Shown here piece by piece: positions 8,685-16,685 of a stretch of DNA of 22,625 bases. The notes under the pieces are model-generated. The model did not search any database. It was not told where the DNA came from and worked only from the letters and a program-made list of their open reading frames with translations. How positions within the stretch are numbered: the stretch's first letter is position 1; each line of letters begins with the position of its first letter. A program made the translations under genes and the position numbers. The DNA is from Terrimesophilobacter sp044508495 (GTDB lineage Bacteria; Actinomycetota; Actinomycetes; Actinomycetales; Microbacteriaceae): positions 1 to 22,625 of the forward strand of contig JBIQHP010000030.1 of assembly GCA_044508495.1 (NCBI GenBank), in the 5' to 3' direction.

Positions 8685-10174
8685 TCGACCGGTCCGGCGG
8701 CGTGCGCGTCATGATGGGCGAGAGCGTGCAGGAACCCGCTCGACCACTTGGCCACGTCGTTCTCGAAGACGCGCTTCCTCAACTGCCTCATCCTCGACTC
8801 GCGCTCGCGCTGCGGCATCTCGATCGCGCGCATGATCTCGTTCTTGAGCCCGTCGATGTCGTGCGGGTTCACGAGGACCGCACGGGTGAGCTCGTCGGAG
8901 GCCCCGGCGAACTCGGAGAGCACGAGCACGCCGTCGTCGTCGAACCGCGAGGCGACGTACTCCTTCGCCACGAGGTTCATGCCGTCGCGCAACGCGGTCA
9001 CGAGCATGACGTCGGCCGCGAGGTAGAGGGCGACCATCTCATCGCGCGGGTAGCTGTGGTGGTGGTAGCTGATCGCCTGATGGCCGATCGCCGAGTAGTC
9101 GCCGTTGATGCGCCCGACCGTGAGCTCGATCTCGTCGCGAAGCTGCATGTAGCTGAGCACCCGCTCGCGGCTCGGGCTCGCCACCTGCACGAGGATGACC
9201 TCCTCCGGGTCGATCCTGCCCTCGGCGAGCAGCTCTCCGTAGGCCTCGAGCCGGTGCCGGATGCCCTTGGTGTAGTCGAGCCGGTCGACCCCGAGCATGA
9301 TCGTCCTCGGGTTGCCCAGGTCGCCGCGGATCTGCTTCGCCCTCGCCCGGATCTCCGGCCTCGCCGCCGCCTCCCGGTAGAACTCCGAGTCGATCGAGAT
9401 CGGGAACTTGCGGGCGACGACCGTGCGCGAGGGCTTTCCGCGCGCGATCGGGCCGTAGACGCGGACCCCCGGCGACTCGTCCACGAGAGGGACCTCGATG
9501 TGCGAGCCCTTCGTCGCGTAGCCCTTGAGCCGGCGGACCGCCTGGGCGAAGTTGCCGGCGTCGGCGTCGCGCTGGAAGCCGACGACATCCGCCCCCAGGA
9601 GCCCCTCGACGACCTGCGTGCGCCAGGGGAGCTGCGAGAAGAGCCCGTAGGGCGGGAAGGGGATGTGGTCGAAGAAGCCGATCGTGAGATCGGGCCGGAG
9701 GTCGCGCAGGAGCTTCGGCACGAGCTGGAGCTGGTAGTCCTGCACCCAGACGACGGCACCGGATGCGGCGACCTCGGCCGTGCGCTCGGCGAAGCGCGCA
9801 TTGACCGTCCGATAGCTGTCCCACCACTCGCGGTGGAACGACGGCGCCGCGATGACGTCGTGGTAGAGCGGCCACAGGGTGTCGTTCGAGAAGCCCTCGT
9901 AGTAGCGCTCGACCTCGAGCTCGCTGAGCGGGACAGGCACGAGCCGCATCCCGGCGGTGTCGAAGGGCTCGAGGTCGAGGTCGGCCTGCCCCGGCCAGCC
10001 GACCCAGGCCCCGTCGCGGGCCTGCATGACCGGCTCGAGGGCGGCGACGAGCCCGCCGGGCGACTGGGTCCAGCGTTGATGGCCGTCCTCTCCGACGACG
10101 CTGTCGACCGGGAGGCGGTTGGAGACGACGACGAAGTCGTAGGTCCGGGCCGTCGAATCCGCGTGCGTCGTCAT
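8681..10174 (-). CDS. otsA: Trehalose-6-phosphate synthase (GT20)
   Basis: Transfers glucose from a nucleotide sugar (UDP- or ADP-glucose) to glucose 6-phosphate to make trehalose 6-phosphate, a compatible-solute and stress pathway. 497 residues. Landmarks are SNRLPV at 18-23 (R20), GGLVAAL near 40, D146 in WVQDYQLQLVP, H170 in FFDHIPFPP, R298 and K303 in VDRLDYTKGI, and ALRDGMNLVAKEYVA at 394-408 with D397. The ATG at 10174 is the first start aligned with the family N-terminus; codons further upstream read as intergenic DNA. There is no strong Shine-Dalgarno close to it; TAGCCT at 10234-10239 (minus) is a possible -10 box, about 60 nt upstream. It is divergent from the gene at 10294. Confidence 0.96.
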   Translation of the reverse strand: MTTHADSTARTYDFVVVSNRLPVDSVVGEDGHQRWTQSPGGLVAALEPVMQARDGAWVGWPGQADLDLEPFDTAGMRLVPVPLSELEVERYYEGFSNDTLWPLYHDVIAAPSFHREWWDSYRTVNARFAERTAEVAASGAVVWVQDYQLQLVPKLLRDLRPDLTIGFFDHIPFPPYGLFSQLPWRTQVVEGLLGADVVGFQRDADAGNFAQAVRRLKGYATKGSHIEVPLVDESPGVRVYGPIARGKPSRTVVARKFPISIDSEFYREAAARPEIRARAKQIRGDLGNPRTIMLGVDRLDYTKGIRHRLEAYGELLAEGRIDPEEVILVQVASPSRERVLSYMQLRDEIELTVGRINGDYSAIGHQAISYHHHSYPRDEMVALYLAADVMLVTALRDGMNLVAKEYVASRFDDDGVLVLSEFAGASDELTRAVLVNPHDIDGLKNEIMRAIEMPQRERESRMRQLRKRVFENDVAKWSSGFLHALAHHDAHAAGPVE

Positions 10175-10280
10175 CCGAGGGTCGTTCCGTCCTGTTCCAC
10201 GCCGGCGGGAGCCCCCGCGACGGCGTTCACCCAAGGCTACCCGCGGCGCACAGCCTCCGCACCTGCCCAGCCCCCGCACG

Positions 10281-10286
10281 TACACT
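10281..10286 (+). promoter_or_regulatory. Candidate -10 box of a leaderless transcript (isomerase-like gene)
   Basis: TACACT lies exactly 7 nt before the ATG at 10294. The gap GGGGGCG is too close to the ATG to act as a normal ribosome binding site, so a transcript beginning at the ATG is the simplest reading. No clear -35 box is seen. Confidence 0.5.
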
Positions 10287-10293
10287 GGGGGCG

Positions 10294-11184
10294 ATGATCA
10301 GGATCGGGATGAGCACGTCGGCGGTGTACCCGCTGCCCACCGAGCACGCCTTCCGGCTGGCCAGGCTCGCCGGCTTCGACGGCGTCGAGGTCATGGTCAC
10401 GAACGACGAGATCACCCAGGATGCGCGGGCGCTCCTCGAGCTCTCCGAACGGTACGAGCTGCCCATCCTCGCCATCCACGCACCCGTGCTGCTGCTCACG
10501 CACTTCGTCTGGGGACGGGATCCCCGCGTGAAGCTCGAACGCTCCGCCGAGCTCGCGCGCTCGGTCGGCGCCTCGACCGTCGTCGTGCATCCGCCCTTCC
10601 GCTGGCAGGCGCAGTACGCGAGGGACTTCCTGCGCATCGTGCGCGAGACCGCGACCGTCTACGGCGTCGAGATCGCGGTCGAGAACATGTTCCCCTGGAA
10701 GGTCGCGGGGAAGAACCTCAAGGCCTATGCGCCGGGCTCCGACCCCACGGCGATGGACTGCGACGCCATGACGCTCGACTTCTCGCACGCCTCGCTCTCC
10801 GGCCGCGACTCGCTCGAGCTCGCGATGGCGATGGGTTCGCGGCTGCGGCACGTGCACCTGTGCGACGGGTCGGGCTCGATGGACGAGGGACGCATCTTCG
10901 ACGAGCACCTGCTTCCCGGGCGCGGGAGCGAACCGGTCGCCGAGGTGCTCGAGTACTTGGTCCGCCAGGACTGGGAGGGATCGGTCGTCGCCGAGATCAA
11001 CACGCGAAAGGCGCGCGACGAGGATGCCCGGCTCGAGCTGCTGCGCGAGACGCTCGCCTTCGCCCAGGCTCACCTCGGCACCGCGCGGCGCGGCTACTTC
11101 TGGCACCCGCACCCGGGCGACGTCATCGGCGCCTTCCGCCGGGCCGGGCGAAGGGCGCTCGCGGCGCTGCGCTCCTCCGACTGA
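10294..11184 (+). CDS. Sugar phosphate isomerase/epimerase family (AP endonuclease 2-like TIM barrel)
   Basis: 296 residues of the xylose isomerase-like TIM-barrel superfamily (AP_endonuc_2), which includes IolE/IolI-type sugar isomerases and endonuclease IV. Likely metal ligands are H62 (AIHAPV), H99 (VVVHPPF), E130 (AVENMF), D162 and H165 (TLDFSHAS), H188 (HVHLCDG) and E234 (AEINTR); the segment DEHLLPGRGSEPV is typical of the superfamily. The substrate cannot be told from sequence. It is transcribed divergently from otsA with 119 bp between, so a link to sugar or trehalose metabolism is possible but only by position. The last 40 residues (after RRGYFWHPH) are basic and lie outside the barrel core. 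A DNA-repair role is less likely, since the endonuclease IV zinc-ligand set is not complete by eye. Confidence 0.88.
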   Translation: MIRIGMSTSAVYPLPTEHAFRLARLAGFDGVEVMVTNDEITQDARALLELSERYELPILAIHAPVLLLTHFVWGRDPRVKLERSAELARSVGASTVVVHPPFRWQAQYARDFLRIVRETATVYGVEIAVENMFPWKVAGKNLKAYAPGSDPTAMDCDAMTLDFSHASLSGRDSLELAMAMGSRLRHVHLCDGSGSMDEGRIFDEHLLPGRGSEPVAEVLEYLVRQDWEGSVVAEINTRKARDEDARLELLRETLAFAQAHLGTARRGYFWHPHPGDVIGAFRRAGRRALAALRSSD

Positions 11185-11214
11185 TCGGGGGCGTCGCGGG
11201 GACCGCCGTTGCCC

Positions 11215-13077
11215 TCAGGCGGCGGGCAGGGGCACGACCCCGAGCGCCCTCGCCCTCCGCGTGCGACGCATCGCGAGCATCGCGAGCACGACACTCCCCG
11301 CCCCGAAGAGCGCGAGCACGGCGACGGCGCCGAGCACCTGACCGAGGGCGCCTCCCGCGGCGATTCCCTGCATCCCGGCGACCCCGTAGGTGAGCGGCAG
11401 CAACGGGCTCACCCATTGGAAGGGCGTCGCGAGCACCTGCACCGGATAGAGCCCGCCGGTCGCCGTCACCTGCACCGCGAGCGCGAAGAGCGAGATCACG
11501 AGCCCGCCGCGACCGAGGCCGATCGTCAGCAGGTGGTGGAACGCCGTGAACGCGAACGCCATGAGCAGGGAGAAGCCGAGCGTCGCGGGCAGCGCGGTCC
11601 AGGCGACGCCGGCCGTCGTGTGCAGGAGCACGACGAGCAGGAGCGCCTGCGCCGCCGTGATCGCGGCGGCACGGGCGAGCGTCCCGAGCACGAGCCGTCC
11701 GGTCGCCGCTGTCGAGCCGAGCTCGCGCCGGTTCACGGGCCGCAGCACGAGGAACACCGCGAGCGCGCCGATCCACAGCCCGAGCGGCACGAAGAACATC
11801 GCGATCGACTGACCGACGCCGGCGACCTCGTTGTTCCGCACGACGGTGACCGCGACCGGATCGGCCGCGATCTCGGCCGAGGCGGCGGCCGACTCGGCCT
11901 CCGTCGCGGGAAGCTGCGCGGCGCCGGCCGTGAGGCCGTCGGCGAGTCGGGTCGCCCCCGCCACGAGCTCGCCGGCGCCTGCAGCGGAGCTCGACGCTCC
12001 GCCGGCCAGCCGCGTGAGTCCGCCCACGAGCGAGTCGGCCCCGGAGCGCAGCGCTGCCGATCCCGCCGCGAGCCGCTTCGCCCCCGAGGAGCTCTGGGCG
12101 ATTCCCGTGCGCACGCCGGCGACGGCGTCTCCGACCGTGGTGGCCAGAACCGCTCCGCCGGCGGCCGCATCCGTCAGCTGCGCGCTCAGCGCGCCGACCG
12201 CAGCGAGGGCGGCAGCGTCACCGGGGTCCGCCTGCAGCTCGGCGTTCGCCTGGGCGAGCGCGGCGGCCAGGGCGGACACCCCTCCCGCGAAGTCGGACAC
12301 CCCCGCACCGAGCGCGCCGAGCCCTGCCGTACGGGCGTCGAGCTCGGTGAGGCCTGCGCTCAGCGAGTCGACGCCGCCCGTGTAGCCGCCGAGTCCCTGG
12401 GCGAGGTCCGCGGCGCCGGATCGCGCCGAGGAGACCCCGTCGGAGAGGGACGACAGCCCGTCGCTCAACGCGGCGACCCCGCCGGAGAGGGATTGCGCGC
12501 CTACGGCGGCATCGCCGAGGGAGGCCCCGAGCTCGCCGATCCCCGACTGGATGCCGACGATGTACTGCGCCGTGACCGTCCGTCCGAAGGCGCTCGCCAT
12601 CGACTCGCCCACCGACGTAGCGAGCGCGCCGCTGAGGTAGCTGTGCGCGTCATCCGTCGTGATGGTCAGCGCCGCCCGTGTCGGGTCGTTCGACCCGAGC
12701 GAGAGGATCGAGCGGGAGAAGTCGTCCGGGATCGTGAGGATCGCGGAGACCTCGCCCGCGGCGAGCGCCGCCTTGGCCTGCTCGTCGTTCGTGACGACCC
12801 AGTCGAACCCCTGGGCGCCCCCGATGAGCTCGGTCACGAGCTGGCGCCCCGCGAAGACCGGGCTCTCGGTGCCGTCTGCCGCCGTCAGGTAGACGAGGGC
12901 GTCGTCGTTGACGACGGCGGCGGGGATCCGGTCGAGCGCCGTGTCGGATTGCGAGAGCGCACCGACGAAGAGCCCGGTGAAGGAGAGCGGGACGAGGGCG
13001 ACCGCGGCGACTCCGGCCCAGGTGAGCCAGGACGCCCTCCGGCGCCTCGAGCGGAGGGGGCTGTTCAGAGAGTTCAT
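11215..13077 (-). CDS. YhgE/Pip-family membrane protein (ABC-2 permease-like)
   Basis: 620-residue membrane protein. One helix at about 20-42 is followed by a large extracytoplasmic region of about 370 residues, then five or six helices from about 428 to 610. The extracytoplasmic part holds many short repeats of the type ALSDGLSSLSDGVSS spaced by glycine, typical of YhgE/Pip and EsaA-like proteins. The motif YPVQVLATPFQWVSPLLP (about 544-561) is the ABC-2-like signature of this family. Family members include a phage-infection protein and export components; the transported substrate is unknown. The ATG at 13077 overlaps the MMPL gene stop as ATGA, so the two proteins are very likely made together. 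It ends 30 bp from the convergent gene to its left. Confidence 0.9.
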   Translation of the reverse strand: MNSLNSPLRSRRRRASWLTWAGVAAVALVPLSFTGLFVGALSQSDTALDRIPAAVVNDDALVYLTAADGTESPVFAGRQLVTELIGGAQGFDWVVTNDEQAKAALAAGEVSAILTIPDDFSRSILSLGSNDPTRAALTITTDDAHSYLSGALATSVGESMASAFGRTVTAQYIVGIQSGIGELGASLGDAAVGAQSLSGGVAALSDGLSSLSDGVSSARSGAADLAQGLGGYTGGVDSLSAGLTELDARTAGLGALGAGVSDFAGGVSALAAALAQANAELQADPGDAAALAAVGALSAQLTDAAAGGAVLATTVGDAVAGVRTGIAQSSSGAKRLAAGSAALRSGADSLVGGLTRLAGGASSSAAGAGELVAGATRLADGLTAGAAQLPATEAESAAASAEIAADPVAVTVVRNNEVAGVGQSIAMFFVPLGLWIGALAVFLVLRPVNRRELGSTAATGRLVLGTLARAAAITAAQALLLVVLLHTTAGVAWTALPATLGFSLLMAFAFTAFHHLLTIGLGRGGLVISLFALAVQVTATGGLYPVQVLATPFQWVSPLLPLTYGVAGMQGIAAGGALGQVLGAVAVLALFGAGSVVLAMLAMRRTRRARALGVVPLPAA

Positions 13078-16040
13078 GGGATGCTGCCTTCCAGTGCTGC
13101 GGAGCGTCGCGCGGTCCCGCCTCCGGCGAGGGAGAACAGCACGGTCTCGCGGGCGGCGACACGGTCGGGTCCGAGCGGCACGTCGGAGCCGATGACGATC
13201 GTGGCCGTGGCCGGAGCGATCGCCGACACGGCGTCGAGGAACGCCTGCCCGTCCCCGGAGCCCGGGAACGCGTCCGGGAGGTCGAGCATGACGACGGCCG
13301 GCGCCTCGGCGAGAGCCACGCTAGCGAGCGCGACGGCCCGCTCGACGCGCGGCAGGCTCCGGATGCGCGCATCGGGGTCGATCATCGTGCCGATCGCCGT
13401 GCCGGTCGCGACCTGCACGCGGCCGATCCACTCCGCGGCCGCCCGACGCGCACCCCCCGCGCGGTGCCACGGGAGCGTCACCCTCAGCCGTTCCTCCACG
13501 AGCTCACGCCAGGTCGGGTCGCCCTGGGCGCGATCGAGTCCGCCGACGTCGATCATGGCGACACGGCGCGCGACCCGGTCGCGTTCGGACGGCAGCGGAT
13601 GCCCGGCCACCTGCGCGCGACCGCTCACGATCCCGAGGCGCCCGGCGAGGGTCGCCGCGAACAGCCGCCGGTCGACGGCCGGCCCGCTCGCGAGCAGGAT
13701 CGAGCCCCGCGGCACCGCGAGATCGATCGGCCCGACTCGAGCGCCGTCGACCCCCGTGCCGTCGACCCCGGCGACGAGGGAGTCGGCGGTGATCGCCATG
13801 CCGCCTTGCCCATCCGCCCAGACCGCGGAGTCGATGTGATCGCGCAGGCTCTCCCCCTCGATGTCGACGTTCGGGAGCATCCTGCCGAGCCAGGCCGGCA
13901 TCCACCACGCCACCCTGCCCATGAGTGCCATGAGCGCGGGGCCCAGGGTCATCCGCACGAGGAAGGCGTCGAAGGCGATACCGGTCGCGAGGCCGAGGGC
14001 GATGGGCTTGATCATCCCCGAGCCCTCGGGAACGAAGGCGAAGAAGACGAAGAACATGATGAGGGCGGCCGCGGTCACGACCCGCGCGCTGCCGGCGAAG
14101 CCGCGCGAGATCGCCGCCTTCGGGTCGCCGCGGCGGGCGTCGCCGCCGCCTTCGCCCCGGAGCCTCCCACGCACGAACTCCTCGCGCATCCCCGAGACGA
14201 GGAACACCTCGTAGTCCATCGCGAGCCCGAACAGCACCGCCATGAGGATGATCGGCATGAAGCTGAGGATGGGACCGGCCCGCTCGAGCTGCACGAGGTC
14301 GCCGAGCCAGCCCCACTGGAATACCGCGACCGTCACGCCGAAGGCCGCGACCACGGAGAGCAGAAAGCCGAGCGCCGCCTTGACGGGCACGAGCACCGAG
14401 CGGAACACCATCATGAGCAGCAGGATCGAGAGTCCGACGACGATGAGGCCGAAGGGCACGAGCGCCTCGCTCAGCCGGCTCGAGATGTCGATGCCGACCG
14501 CGGTCGTGCCGGTCACCCACACCGGGGTTCCGAGCTCTGCCTCGATCGAGGGCGCGAGCTCGCGGATGGCCTGGACGAGCGCCTTGGTCTGCTCGGCCTC
14601 GGGGGCGCTCGACGGCACGACCTGAATGATCGCCGTATCGAGACCCGTATCCGGGAGACCCTGGCTCACCCACTCGACCCCGTCGAGGTAGCGGAGGCGG
14701 TCGCCGATGCGATCGAGGTCGTGAATGATGTCGGTCGTCTGCGTGATGTCGACCGCGACGACGAGCGGACCGTTGTAGCCGGCGCCGAAGCCCTCGGTGA
14801 CGAGGTCGTAGGCCTGCCGCTGGGTGGAGGCCGCCGGCTCCGATCCCCCGTCGGGCAGGCTCAACCGCAGGTCGAGGGCCGGGATCGCGAGCGTGCCGAG
14901 CAGCCCGACGACGGCGAGGGAGGCGACGACCGGATGCCGCAGGACGGCGTTCACCCACCTCAGCCCGGCGGTGGGCCTGCCGCCCGTCGCGTGCGCGGTG
15001 GCGCGCCTCGCCTCGCGCGAGCCCGCCTTCGGCCTCAACCGCTCCCCGGTGAGGCCGAGGAGCGCGGGGAGGAGGGTCGTCGCGACGCCCATGGCGATGA
15101 GCACCGCGAACGCCGCGCCGACGCCCATGACGCTCAGGAACGGGATGCCGACGACGAGCAGCCCGACGAGGGCGATGATGACCGTGACCCCCGCGAAGAC
15201 GACCGCGCTGCCGGCCGTGCCGACGGCTTTCGCTGCCGACTCCTCGACCTCCTCGCCGGCGGCGAGCTGCCTGCGGTGCCGCGACAGGATGAAGAGCGTG
15301 TAGTCGATGCCGACGGCGAGGCCGATCATGAGGGCGAGGAGCGGCGCGGAGCTCGAGATCGTCGTGAACGCGGATGCCGTGGTGATCCCGCCGATGACGA
15401 TCCCGACCCCCACGAGGGCGCTCAGGAGCGGCATCCCCGCCGCCAGGAGCGACCCGAAGGTCACGAGCAGCACGACGCCCGCGAAGACGACGCCGAAGAT
15501 CTCGGTGACCGTGATGCCGAACGCGGTCTCCTGGAACACCTGTCCGCCGAACTCGACGCGCAGCCCGGCGTCCTCGGCGGACGGGGCCGTCGCCGTGAGC
15601 TCGACGAGGGTCTCCTCGCTCACGCTCGCGGCCGGGTCGTCGAACTGGATTCGCGTGATCGCCATCGACCCGTCGTCGCTCAACTGCTTGCCCGCGTACT
15701 CGTCGAAGGGGGTCGTGACCGAGCTGATCCCCTGGATCCTCGCGATGGCGGTCGCCATCCGCTCGATCGCGTCTCGGTACTCCGGGTCGCTCGCGGATGC
15801 CCCTTCCGGGATGACGTAGACGGCCTCGGCGCTCGCTCCGGCGACCTCGGGGAACACCGCCTGGAGCCGGTCGAGAGCCTCCTGAGACTCGGTGCCGGGG
15901 ATGGCGAACGACTCCTGCGACTGGCCGCCGAGCGCGATGCCGCCCCCGAGGAGGGCGGCGAGCAGGACGAACCAGACGCCGAGGACGCGCCAGGGCCGAC
16001 GGAACGAGAACCGGCCGAGCCGGTAGAGCAGGGTCGCCAC
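13074..16040 (-). CDS. RND/MMPL exporter fused to a degenerate ABC ATPase-like domain
   Basis: 988 residues. Residues 1-730 are a complete MMPL transporter: helix at 16-37, periplasmic domain, helices to about 335, a second periplasmic domain (about 390-525) and helices to about 715. Both proton-relay pairs are present, D246-Y247 (VGIDYTLF) and D609-Y610 (GLAMDYEVF), so it should be an active proton-driven exporter. Residues 748-988 are extra and read as an ABC nucleotide-binding domain without its catalytic residues: P-loop position LLASGPAVDRRLFAATLAG (782-800, no GKS/T), signature-like SLPRVERAVALASVALAE (895-912), Walker B-like AVVMLDLPDAF (915-925, Leu for the catalytic Glu) and IVIGSD where the H-loop is expected. 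The start is a GTG at 16040 with AGGAG 7 nt upstream, 4 bp after tetR. The MMPL call is secure; the origin of the tail is inference. Confidence 0.92.
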   Translation of the reverse strand: MATLLYRLGRFSFRRPWRVLGVWFVLLAALLGGGIALGGQSQESFAIPGTESQEALDRLQAVFPEVAGASAEAVYVIPEGASASDPEYRDAIERMATAIARIQGISSVTTPFDEYAGKQLSDDGSMAITRIQFDDPAASVSEETLVELTATAPSAEDAGLRVEFGGQVFQETAFGITVTEIFGVVFAGVVLLVTFGSLLAAGMPLLSALVGVGIVIGGITTASAFTTISSSAPLLALMIGLAVGIDYTLFILSRHRRQLAAGEEVEESAAKAVGTAGSAVVFAGVTVIIALVGLLVVGIPFLSVMGVGAAFAVLIAMGVATTLLPALLGLTGERLRPKAGSREARRATAHATGGRPTAGLRWVNAVLRHPVVASLAVVGLLGTLAIPALDLRLSLPDGGSEPAASTQRQAYDLVTEGFGAGYNGPLVVAVDITQTTDIIHDLDRIGDRLRYLDGVEWVSQGLPDTGLDTAIIQVVPSSAPEAEQTKALVQAIRELAPSIEAELGTPVWVTGTTAVGIDISSRLSEALVPFGLIVVGLSILLLMMVFRSVLVPVKAALGFLLSVVAAFGVTVAVFQWGWLGDLVQLERAGPILSFMPIILMAVLFGLAMDYEVFLVSGMREEFVRGRLRGEGGGDARRGDPKAAISRGFAGSARVVTAAALIMFFVFFAFVPEGSGMIKPIALGLATGIAFDAFLVRMTLGPALMALMGRVAWWMPAWLGRMLPNVDIEGESLRDHIDSAVWADGQGGMAITADSLVAGVDGTGVDGARVGPIDLAVPRGSILLASGPAVDRRLFAATLAGRLGIVSGRAQVAGHPLPSERDRVARRVAMIDVGGLDRAQGDPTWRELVEERLRVTLPWHRAGGARRAAAEWIGRVQVATGTAIGTMIDPDARIRSLPRVERAVALASVALAEAPAVVMLDLPDAFPGSGDGQAFLDAVSAIAPATATIVIGSDVPLGPDRVAARETVLFSLAGGGTARRSAALEGSIP

Positions 16041-16044
16041 GGGT

Positions 16045-16614
16045 CTACTCCTGGGATGCCGGGACGGGGACGGGGGCGAGGAGCTCGCGGAGGATCGTCA
16101 CGAGCGCGGCTCTCGTCTCCTCCTCCGGGGCGGAGTCCAAGCCCATGGCATGCTGCGCGACGAGCATGTAGGCGGCACCGCCGAGGGCGACGCCGAACCG
16201 CATCCGGTGCTCCGTGGTCGGCGCGGCGGACGCGAAGAACTCCGCGAGGCGCCGGACGAGCTCGTTGGCGCGGTCGATCACGGGGACGTCGACGAGCGAA
16301 GGCCCCTGGTTGATGAAGAGGTGCACCTCCAGGCGGTGCGCGAGGAGGAAGTCGACGAACTCCACGATGAACTCCTCGCGACTCGTCCTCGTGACGGGCC
16401 GGGTCGCCAGGGCTCCGAGGATCCGGCTGACCTGCTCGATCGCCGGCGCGACGGCCGCTTCGAGGAGGGCGTCTTTCGAGGCGTAGTGGTAGAGCACGCT
16501 CGACTTGGAGAGGCCGGCGAGGTCGGCGATGCGGTGCAGGGAGGTGCCGGCATAGCCGGCGGTCGCGAACTCGGCGAGCGCGATCATGCGCAGGTCTTCG
16601 GCACTCGTGGACAT
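16045..16614 (-). CDS. TetR-family repressor of the MMPL/YhgE operon
   Basis: 189 residues. The N-terminal DNA-binding domain (about 5-52) contains the helix-turn-helix TSLHRIADLAGLSKSSVLYHY, normal for TetR; the C-terminal ligand domain is unassigned. The ATG at 16614 is chosen because TACCGT lies 7 nt upstream as a leaderless -10 box; an in-frame GTG at 16623 would add three residues. Two palindromes of the TetR operator type lie immediately upstream. It is the first gene of an operon with the MMPL exporter (4 bp gap) and the YhgE/Pip protein, so it probably represses all three and is released by an export substrate or inducer. Confidence 0.93.
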   Translation of the reverse strand: MSTSAEDLRMIALAEFATAGYAGTSLHRIADLAGLSKSSVLYHYASKDALLEAAVAPAIEQVSRILGALATRPVTRTSREEFIVEFVDFLLAHRLEVHLFINQGPSLVDVPVIDRANELVRRLAEFFASAAPTTEHRMRFGVALGGAAYMLVAQHAMGLDSAPEEETRAALVTILRELLAPVPVPASQE

Positions 16615-16621
16615 GTCCTCC

Positions 16622-16627
16622 ACGGTA
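16622..16627 (-). promoter_or_regulatory. Candidate -10 box of the tetR operon, leaderless
   Basis: TACCGT on the minus strand is 7 nt before the tetR ATG. The first palindromic operator begins only 2 bp upstream of it, so repressor binding would cover the -10/-35 spacer. Confidence 0.5.
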
Positions 16628-16628
16628 G

Positions 16629-16644
16629 CTGACCGATCGGTCAG
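16629..16644. promoter_or_regulatory. TetR operator, proximal site
   Basis: CTGACCGATCGGTCAG is a perfect 16-bp palindrome 15 bp upstream of the tetR ATG. Its core has the GACCGATCGGTC form often seen at TetR-family operators. Confidence 0.85.
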
Positions 16645-16647
16645 AAT

Positions 16648-16663
16648 CTGTCCGATCGGTCAG
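16648..16663. promoter_or_regulatory. TetR operator, distal site
   Basis: CTGTCCGATCGGTCAG matches the proximal operator at 15 of 16 bases, with one mismatch in the left arm. The centres of the two sites are 19 bp apart, close to two helical turns, so two dimers could bind on one face of the DNA. Confidence 0.8.
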
Positions 16664-16685
16664 TTTGGCAGCGAACTCTCAGGTG

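Noticed and set aside
10205..10218. GC-rich hairpin (GCGGG/CCCGC) in the otsA leader as a riboswitch or attenuator
   Set aside because: The stem is only 5 bp in very GC-rich DNA, with no T-run and no alternative structure visible; it is expected by chance.
11209..16313. Long plus-strand open frames (876 and 949 codons) opposite the YhgE and MMPL genes
   Set aside because: Same artefact: charged low-complexity translations with no family motifs, lying against two clear membrane proteins.
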